Below, one piece after another: positions 5,840 through 10,524 of a stretch of 10,524 nucleotides of DNA (the first letter of the stretch is position 1; every line of letters starts with the position of its first letter). Origin of the DNA: JBDRRP01 sp964446485 (lineage in GTDB: Bacteria; Desulfobacterota; Desulfobacteria; Desulfobacterales; JBDRRP01); NCBI GenBank assembly GCA_964446485.1, contig CAYUOU010000108.1:1-10524 (forward strand). The letters are read 5' to 3'. The notes under the pieces were generated by a model. The model saw only the letters and a list, made by a program, of their open reading frames with translations. It was not told the origin of the DNA and did no database searches. The position numbers and the translations under genes were made by a program.

Positions 5840-7768
5840 ATGAAACCATCAGCCCATCCCAGCATTCTGATTATCGACGATGAGCCCATTATCCGGGAGA
5901 GCATCGCGGTGTACCTGGAAGACAGCGGTTTTCGTACCATCCAGGCCGTCGACGGCAGGGAAGGGCTTGAAAAGTACCGGTCGCTGCAGCCCGATGCCGT
6001 GCTGGTGGACTTGCGTATGCCCGAGGTGGACGGGCTGGATGTCCTGAGCACCGTTACCCAGGAGGCGCCCGAAACACCCGTCATTGTGGTGTCCGGTACG
6101 GGTGTGATCCATGATGCCATCGAAGCGCTAAGAAGAGGGGCATGGGATTTTCTCACCAAACCCATCCCCGACTTGGCCGTGTTGGAGCATACTGTTTGCA
6201 GGGCCATCGAGCGCAGTCGCCTGCTCGTGGAAAACCGTCGCTATCGCGAGCATTTGGAGGCGGAGGTGAATGCCCGCACGGCGGATCTTCACGAGCGCAC
6301 CCATCTGCTGGAGCAAACCAATCGGCAATTGGAGACGGCCATGCAAGAACGCCTGAGTGCCGAAGACGCGTTGCGGCGGGCCAAGGAGCGACTGAGCCTG
6401 GCCCTTGAGGCTACCCAGCATGCCATCTGGGATTGGAATCTCCAAACCAACACCGCCTATTTCAGCCCCCGGTACTATACTATGCTGGGTTATGCCCCGC
6501 GGGAAAAGGCCGAATCCCTTCACAAGTGGAAGGACCTGCTGCACCCGGAGGACCGGGAGGTAACCCTGAAGCGCGTTGACGATTATCTGGGTGGACGGAT
6601 CAGCAGCTACCATGCGGAATTCCGGATGCGGGCCAAGCAGGGGCGCTATCGGTGGATTGAGGGCAGGGGAAAAATGGTCGAATGGGATGATCGCGGAAAA
6701 CCGTTGCGCATGATCGGCACGCACGCCGACATCACCGAGCGCAAGCTCAGCGACGAAGCCCTTCGCATGAGCGAAGCCAATCTCAGGGTGGAAAACACGC
6801 GGCTCAAATCGACGCTCCGGGGAGCCAATCAGTTCGGGCGGATTATCGGTAAAAGTCCGGTCATGCAGGATGTGTATGAAACCATCCTGAAGGCGGCCAC
6901 CAGCAGCGCCAATGTGATCATTTACGGCGAGTCCGGAACGGGCAAGGAGCTGGCAGCCCAGACCATTCACGATCTCAGCGACCGCAGCCGCGGCGCTTTC
7001 GTGGCGGTCAATTGCGGCGCCATCCCGGACAATCTCATGGAAAGCGAGTTTTTTGGCTACACAAAGGGCGCCTTTACCGGGGCCACCAAGGATCGGCCGG
7101 GATATCTGGAGAGCGCCCACGGGGGAACCCTTTTCCTTGATGAAGTGGGGGAACTCGACCTCAACATGCAGGTCAAGCTGCTCCGGGTAATCGATGGCGC
7201 GGGCTATATGCCCATCGGCGGCCGTCAGGTGGCCCGGCCGGATGTCCGCTTCATCGCCGCCACCAATCGTGATCTGCAGGATATGATTCGCGCGGGAAAA
7301 TTCAGAGAGGATTTTTACTATCGAATCCACATCGTCCCTGTCTACCTGCCGCCCCTAAGAGAGCGAAAGGAGGATCTGACACTGCTGGTGCGCCATTTCC
7401 TGGATATGTTCAGCGGAGACAGTCACATTGTCGCCCTTCCCGAACAGGTGCAGGGTGCCATGATGGCCTACGACTGGCCGGGAAACGTCAGAGAGCTGCA
7501 AAACGTGGTTCATCGGTTCGTGACGTTAAAAGAGGTCGATTTCAGCCTCGATGGTAAAGCGGTGCGGCTGGCCACCGCGATGCCCCCGGCGGTGGCGCCC
7601 GCAACTGAGGACGACATGCCGCTAAAGGATATCGTTGCCGAAGTGGAAGGGCGCTATATCCGTCACATGCTGGAGAAACATCAGTGGCAGCGGGGAAAGG
7701 TCGCCGATCTGTTGGGCGTCAACCGGCGCACGCTTTTTCGTAAAATGAAAGAATTGAAGATCGGCTGA
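5840..7768 (+). CDS. Sigma54-dependent response regulator (receiver-PAS-AAA+-Fis HTH)
   Basis: This 642-residue NtrC-family activator is the likely partner of the kinase just upstream. The receiver (about 6-120) has acidic residues Asp13/Asp14, phosphoacceptor Asp57 in VDLRMPEVDG and Lys107 in LTKPI. A helical linker (about 125-183) leads to a PAS_3-type PAS domain (about 184-300, ending DITERK). The sigma54-interaction AAA+ domain (about 331-560) has Walker A GESGTGKE from Gly363, the sigma54-contacting GAFTGA loop at 410-415, and Walker B LFLDEVGEL with Asp434/Glu435. The C terminus (about 598-640) is a Fis-type helix-turn-helix (KVADLLGVNRRTLFRKMKEL). The start at 5840 has AAAGGA six bases upstream. 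An ATG at 5699 overlapping the kinase stop would add 47 residues with no family resemblance. It should bind upstream sites and use ATP to open sigma54 promoters, and a near-perfect one lies about 520 bases downstream. Confidence 0.94.
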   Translation: MKPSAHPSILIIDDEPIIRESIAVYLEDSGFRTIQAVDGREGLEKYRSLQPDAVLVDLRMPEVDGLDVLSTVTQEAPETPVIVVSGTGVIHDAIEALRRGAWDFLTKPIPDLAVLEHTVCRAIERSRLLVENRRYREHLEAEVNARTADLHERTHLLEQTNRQLETAMQERLSAEDALRRAKERLSLALEATQHAIWDWNLQTNTAYFSPRYYTMLGYAPREKAESLHKWKDLLHPEDREVTLKRVDDYLGGRISSYHAEFRMRAKQGRYRWIEGRGKMVEWDDRGKPLRMIGTHADITERKLSDEALRMSEANLRVENTRLKSTLRGANQFGRIIGKSPVMQDVYETILKAATSSANVIIYGESGTGKELAAQTIHDLSDRSRGAFVAVNCGAIPDNLMESEFFGYTKGAFTGATKDRPGYLESAHGGTLFLDEVGELDLNMQVKLLRVIDGAGYMPIGGRQVARPDVRFIAATNRDLQDMIRAGKFREDFYYRIHIVPVYLPPLRERKEDLTLLVRHFLDMFSGDSHIVALPEQVQGAMMAYDWPGNVRELQNVVHRFVTLKEVDFSLDGKAVRLATAMPPAVAPATEDDMPLKDIVAEVEGRYIRHMLEKHQWQRGKVADLLGVNRRTLFRKMKELKIG

Positions 7769-7808
7769 GGCAGGCGGCAGATTGACAAGCCCGTAAAAAC
7801 CTCCCAGG

Positions 7809-7924
7809 TGTCATCCCGAGCATAGCGAGGGATCTGTGTTTAAATCAGAATATCATAGATAATGGAATGTTGAGATTCCTCGTCACCCGCTTGCGCCCCG
7901 CGGTAGGCGGGGCGCGGAATGACA
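7809..7924. repeat. MITE-like element with imperfect terminal inverted repeats
   Basis: The ends TGTCATCCCG (7809-7818) and CGGAATGACA (7915-7924) are inverted copies with nine of ten positions paired. Inside, CGAGGGATCT (7826-7835) and AGATTCCTCG (7873-7882) form a second pair, also nine of ten. The right half holds a perfect 9-bp hairpin, GCGCCCCGC (7893-7901) with GCGGGGCGC (7907-7915). From memory this matches a widespread bacterial repeat that begins GTCATTCCGAGC and carries GAGATTCCTCG. There is no transposase here. A possible single worn end is at 2385-2393. Confidence 0.72.
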
Positions 7925-8110
7925 ATTGGGGAATTTCGACTTGTTACGGGTCTATCAAGTTCGAAGGCAGAATACTGTGGCATGTCGCCGGTTGTCACTC
8001 CGCCCCATCTAAAACCATCCTGAGCCACCCATCCGCAACACCATCGCCCGCCACCCATAGGATCCTGCATCACTGCTTCGAGACGCTGACATGCCGCATA
8101 GGACCCATAA

Positions 8111-8142
8111 CGGGATAAATATGGCCCAATCGCTTTTATCCC
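8111..8142. promoter_or_regulatory. Inverted GGGATAAA pair, candidate activator or operator site
   Basis: GGGATAAA (8112-8119) and its exact inverse TTTATCCC (8135-8142) form a perfect 8-bp inverted repeat with a 15-base spacer. A ten-base version of the same word, ATTTATCCCG at 8369-8378, recurs in inverted orientation downstream of the promoter. Relative to the predicted sigma54 start near 8312 the pair sits at roughly -200 to -170, within the usual reach of an NtrC-type enhancer. That the upstream regulator binds it is inference. Confidence 0.45.
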
Positions 8143-8163
8143 TACTATTTCAATGATTTGTGT

Positions 8164-8220
8164 CCGGGATGAATCAGTGTTGAGACATGAATGTCCCGTT
8201 TTTGGTGAACGGGATTCACA
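8164..8220. promoter_or_regulatory. Cluster of CGGGA half sites, candidate enhancer for the NtrC-type regulator
   Basis: Three CGGGA half sites occur in 57 bases: CCGGGATGAATC (8164-8175, forward), TCCCGTT (8194-8200, reverse) and AACGGGATTCACA (8208-8220, forward). The last two form a perfect 7-bp inverted repeat, TCCCGTT/AACGGGA, with a 7-base spacer. They lie about 95-150 bases upstream of the predicted sigma54 start, the usual place for enhancer sites of bacterial enhancer-binding proteins. The 7-bp stem could alternatively be a weak RNA hairpin, but no T-run follows. Confidence 0.45.
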
Positions 8221-8285
8221 AAACAAAACCCATGTGATTCGTGCATGGCCCTCTAACGCGGTGGTATTTGGACGGATGATCTTCT

Positions 8286-8301
8286 TGGCACAGGCGTTGC
8301 T
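8286..8301 (+). promoter_or_regulatory. Sigma54 (-24/-12) promoter of the symporter operon
   Basis: TGGCAC at 8286-8291 and TTGCT at 8297-8301 are separated by five bases, so the GG of the -24 element and the GC of the -12 element (8287-8288 and 8299-8300) have exactly the required ten bases between them. Against the consensus YTGGCACG-N4-TTGCW only the base after TGGCAC differs. Transcription would start near 8312, leaving a leader of about 125 bases to the symporter start codon. The gene just upstream encodes a GAFTGA-bearing sigma54 activator, which strongly supports function. Confidence 0.85.
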
Positions 8302-8377
8302 CAAGCAGGTGATGGCTGCAAGCGGTGTTTCGCGGCGCGCGTAAAAGGCGCGTGGCGCGCGCGTTTGCATTTATCCC

Positions 8378-8401
8378 GGGGGAAGGCATTCCGTCTCCCC
8401 C
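8378..8401 (+). other. Leader hairpin GGGGGA / TCCCCC
   Basis: In the predicted 5' leader of the symporter transcript, GGGGGA (8378-8383) can pair with TCCCCC (8396-8401), with a 12-base loop that contains a smaller GGAA/TTCC possibility. It lies about 20 bases before the ribosome binding site (GAGGAGG). Just upstream, 8334-8363 is rich in GCGCGC runs. It may tune translation, or may simply reflect GC-rich sequence. Confidence 0.3.
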
Positions 8402-8436
8402 ATTGGCAACAACCGGAGTGGGTAGAGGAGGCGCAC

Positions 8437-10209
8437 ATGAGCGGAGTTACCTGGGTTTACATCATGCTCGGGCTGTATGTCGTGTACTGTTTCTGGGTTG
8501 GGCTGAGGGGGTATTTTACAACCAAAACATCGGCGGACTATGCGATTGCCGGCCGATCCATTCCTTTTATTGCCTTTTTGATGGCGGCATCGGCGGCGTC
8601 TTTCAGCGGCTGGACGTTTATCGGACACCCGGGGGCCATTTGGGCGGCAGGACTGGTCTATGCGTTCTGTTCCTTTTACGTGGTGTTTATTCCACTCACC
8701 GGCGCATTTTTTGCGAAGCGCAACTGGTTGCTGAGCAAGCGCTACGGATTCATCACGCCAGGCGATATGTACGCCTACTATTATAACAGCGAGGCCATTC
8801 GCTGGCTCACCGTGCTGACGGCCGTCCTCTATTCCGTGTTCTACTCTGCGGTTCAGTTGCTCGCCTCTGCGGCGCTGTTCAACGTGGTCTGCGGCGTACC
8901 GTTCACGGTGGGCGGCTTGTTCATGGCTTTCATCGTGTGGTTCTATGTCTGCGCCGGCGGCATGAAAGCCAGCACCTGGGTGGGCGTCATCCAATTCATT
9001 TTGATGATCGCCGGTATCATTGTCCTGGGTGCCTACGTGCTGGCCCAGTTCGGCGGTTTCTCTGCGTTCATCAGCCAGATCGATCTCATCGAATCCAGCA
9101 AAATGGAGATTCCCGGCCTGATCCACTTCGAACTCGGCCGCCAGTGGACCGCCATCTACCTGCTGACCTATATGTTCGCGCTGATGGGGATTCAGTCATC
9201 GCCGGCATTCACCATGTGGAACTTCGGTATCAAATCTCCCAAACCCCTGGCCTGGCAGCAGGCCTTCATGACCACCTTCGTGGTGGGGTTTTCCCTGTTC
9301 TTTTTCGCCGCATTCCAGGGCCTTGGTGCAAAAATTCTTCAGATTCAGGGCGTCGAGGGCTTTGCCACATTGGCCAAGGACACCGCCGTTGTGCCACTGC
9401 TCATGAGCAAATTTCTCCCGCCGGTCATGCTGGGGCTCGTGTTTATGGGTGCCATTTCCGCGATTCATTCAACCGCTGCGCCATACGTTGGCACCGGCGG
9501 TTCCATCCTGCTGCGCGACGTTTACTGGCGCTATGTCCGTAAAAAACAGGCCAGCGACTCCGAGCAAATCTGGGTAAACCGGATTCTGGGCACACTCATC
9601 ATCGTTCTGGCCCTTTACGTCGGGCTGACCTCCAAGGCCATGCTGGTGATTCTGGGCGCTTTTGCCACTTCCTTTGGAGTACTCATGTACATCCTTTCCC
9701 TGGGCGTACTGTGGGGATGGCGGTTTCCGGCCATCGGCGCCATCCTGGGCCTCATCGTGGGCATGGTGACCGTCATCATCACCTACAACTTCAAGATTCT
9801 CACTTTTCATCCGGCCGCCTGGGGAACCGGTCTGGGCCTCATCGTGGCCTATCTGTGCCGCGGGTTTGGTGTGAAGGACGATGCGGAGACCGTCGAGCGC
9901 CAGGCCGAGCTGCGCTCCTGGCTGGATGATGTGGATGCTCCTTCGGAAACCGGCGCCAAGTGGCGTTCGGTGACCAAGTTTGCCATCCCGTTCTGGGCCA
10001 TCATGGCCGTCGGTCCGGGCGCGCTGCTTTCCAACAAGGCATTCGCTTTCGCTGGTTTCAACCATGTCTGGTCCTGGCAGATCTTCTGGTGGATTCTTTC
10101 CATCGTACTGATGTGGATGGTGTGCTTCAAGGCGGAATTCTCCACCACAAATGAAGAGCAGATTCGTCGTGCCGACGCGGAAACCAATATCGTGGTGGAA
10201 GGTAATTAA
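8437..10209 (+). CDS. Sodium:solute symporter family (SSS) transporter
   Basis: This 590-residue, very hydrophobic inner-membrane protein of the SSS family couples substrate uptake to the sodium gradient. Roughly 15 membrane helices can be counted by eye. Family landmarks are the first helix YIMLGLYVVYCFWVGLRG followed by SADYAIAGRSIP, then AASAASFSGWTFIGHPG, the region that shapes the sodium and substrate sites in this fold. GDMYAYYYNSE after helix 3 and SAIHSTAAPYVGTGG near residues 350-365 also fit. The C terminus carries an extra pair of helices (about 510-570) and a charged tail. The start at 8437 is chosen for AGAGGAGG just upstream; in-frame codons back to 8365 encode nothing helix-like. 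It is followed 27 bases later by a small membrane peptide gene and then by an acyl-CoA synthetase start, which points to a short carboxylate such as acetate, propionate or pyruvate as cargo. Substrate is inferred; transporter family is firm. Confidence 0.92.
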   Translation: MSGVTWVYIMLGLYVVYCFWVGLRGYFTTKTSADYAIAGRSIPFIAFLMAASAASFSGWTFIGHPGAIWAAGLVYAFCSFYVVFIPLTGAFFAKRNWLLSKRYGFITPGDMYAYYYNSEAIRWLTVLTAVLYSVFYSAVQLLASAALFNVVCGVPFTVGGLFMAFIVWFYVCAGGMKASTWVGVIQFILMIAGIIVLGAYVLAQFGGFSAFISQIDLIESSKMEIPGLIHFELGRQWTAIYLLTYMFALMGIQSSPAFTMWNFGIKSPKPLAWQQAFMTTFVVGFSLFFFAAFQGLGAKILQIQGVEGFATLAKDTAVVPLLMSKFLPPVMLGLVFMGAISAIHSTAAPYVGTGGSILLRDVYWRYVRKKQASDSEQIWVNRILGTLIIVLALYVGLTSKAMLVILGAFATSFGVLMYILSLGVLWGWRFPAIGAILGLIVGMVTVIITYNFKILTFHPAAWGTGLGLIVAYLCRGFGVKDDAETVERQAELRSWLDDVDAPSETGAKWRSVTKFAIPFWAIMAVGPGALLSNKAFAFAGFNHVWSWQIFWWILSIVLMWMVCFKAEFSTTNEEQIRRADAETNIVVEGN

Positions 10210-10236
10210 CCGATACCATCCTAAGAGGAGATCGAT

Positions 10237-10323
10237 ATGAAAAGAGAAGATGTGTGGATGATCGTTCTGGTCGGGTTTTCCATCATCTGGACCGCGGCCT
10301 TTGGCTGGGGCGTGTTTGGATGA
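10237..10323 (+). CDS. 28-aa single-span membrane protein, probable symporter small accessory protein
   Basis: This short gene reads MKREDVWMIVLVGFSIIWTA followed by AFGWGVFG and a stop. A strong ribosome binding site, AAGAGGAG (10223-10230), lies six bases before the ATG, and the gene begins 27 bases after the symporter stop codon. The peptide has a charged N terminus (KRED) and one hydrophobic helix (about 7-27) rich in Trp, Phe and Gly, so it should be a single-span inner-membrane protein with its N terminus probably in the cytoplasm. I recall that annotation pipelines use the name symporter small accessory protein for similar peptides next to SSS transporters. Placement, ribosome binding site and composition all support a real gene. 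A stabilising or regulatory partnership with the symporter is inference. Confidence 0.8.
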   Translation: MKREDVWMIVLVGFSIIWTAAFGWGVFG

Positions 10324-10355
10324 CCTACCGCTCAGGATGCCGGGGTGTGTGGGTC

Positions 10356-10373
10356 GTGTACCGGACCGTACAC
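10356..10373. other. Intra-operon inverted repeat GTGTAC / GTACAC
   Basis: GTGTAC (10356-10361) and GTACAC (10368-10373) form a perfect 6-bp stem with loop CGGACC, within the 120-base gap between the small membrane protein and the synthetase gene. No T-run follows, so full termination is unlikely. It could be a processing or partial attenuation site that sets different levels for the transporter and the enzyme. An AATCAA-N4-TTT stretch at 10394-10406 is close to the IHF consensus but not convincing. Confidence 0.3.
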
Positions 10374-10449
10374 CCTGATATCCAGCGGGCAATAATCAAT
10401 CAATTTCTTTGAGCTGGCAGAAATCTCATGTCAGGCAAGGAGGATGGCA

Positions 10450-10524
10450 ATGACCAATCTGTACGACGCGGCATACGAGCAGTCCATCAAGGATCCGGAC
10501 GGTTTCTGGGGCAAGATTGCCGAA
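10450..10524 (+). CDS. Acyl-CoA synthetase (acetate/propionate-CoA ligase type), 5' part only
   Basis: Only the first 25 residues are present: MTNLYDAAYEQSIKDPDG followed by FWGKIAE, open to the window edge. The pattern Y-x-x-(S)-I-x-D-P-x-G/x-FW-x-x-x-A is the conserved opening of the N-terminal domain of AMP-forming acetyl-CoA and propionyl-CoA synthetases. These enzymes activate a free acid with ATP and CoA to the acyl-CoA, AMP and pyrophosphate in the cytoplasm. The ATG at 10450 is preferred over that at 10444 because AAGGAGG (10437-10443) lies six bases before it and would directly abut the other. Position behind a symporter and its small partner suggests import followed by activation of the same acid. 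Acetate and propionate cannot be distinguished from this fragment. The epimerase gene in the window makes propionate plausible. Confidence 0.72.
   Translation, partial: MTNLYDAAYEQSIKDPDGFWGKIAE

Larger units (their letters stand above)
7769..8436. other. 668-base regulatory gap upstream of the symporter operon
   Basis: I support no gene on either strand. From left to right the gap holds: a palindromic element with imperfect terminal repeats (7809-7924); about 180 bases with no feature I can name (7925-8110); a cluster of GGGA-type half sites (8111-8220); a small dyad CCATG/CATGG (8230-8248); a sigma54 promoter (8286-8301); and a GC-rich leader with a hairpin up to the symporter ribosome binding site. 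Reading frames on the minus strand run through the repeat and the promoter and look accidental. Confidence 0.75.

Noticed and set aside
7840..8370. 176-codon minus-strand frame
   Set aside because: It runs through the palindromic repeat, the half-site cluster and the sigma54 promoter, and its translation shows no protein-like pattern.

Overview
The window reads as a moderately GC-rich Gram-negative chromosome, most likely from a sulfate-reducing or related Desulfobacterota (deltaproteobacterial) lineage. That placement is an inference. It rests on the gene mix (NifU-type scaffold, methylmalonyl-CoA epimerase, Cache/PAS histidine kinase, sigma54 response regulator, sodium:solute symporter, acyl-CoA synthetase) and on gaps full of short palindromic repeats. 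All recognised genes are on the + strand.

Region 1 (1-2337) holds metabolic genes: a 74-aa NifU C-terminal-like Fe-S protein, a class I/II PLP aminotransferase and methylmalonyl-CoA epimerase. Three separate repeat structures lie before and between them: a 9-bp hairpin at 17-55, a twin hairpin at 433-511, and three mini-hairpins each ending in GTCAA at 1741-1809.

Region 2 (2338-2957) is a 620-base gap with no convincing gene. It looks like a patchwork of worn intergenic repeats. The reading frame of the next gene happens to stay open through much of it, so the kinase start has to be chosen by ribosome binding site (2958).

Region 3 (2958-7768) is a two-component system: a membrane histidine kinase with a duplicated Cache sensor, HAMP, two PAS domains and a kinase core, then an NtrC-type regulator (receiver, PAS, sigma54 AAA+, Fis-type HTH).

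Region 4 (7769-8436) is a 668-base regulatory gap. It contains a ~116-bp element with imperfect terminal inverted repeats, a cluster of GGGA-type half sites, and a near-perfect sigma54 -24/-12 promoter at 8286-8301.

Region 5 (8437-10524) is the probable target operon: a sodium:solute symporter, a 28-aa single-span membrane protein, and the start of an acetyl/propionyl-CoA synthetase-type enzyme cut off by the window end.

Taken together, the second half looks like a self-contained circuit. The kinase would sense a small carboxylate, the regulator would open a sigma54 promoter, and the operon would import the acid and activate it to its CoA thioester. The epimerase upstream fits propionate/methylmalonyl-CoA metabolism in the same organism. 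The ligand, substrate and regulatory link are inferred from motifs and gene order.
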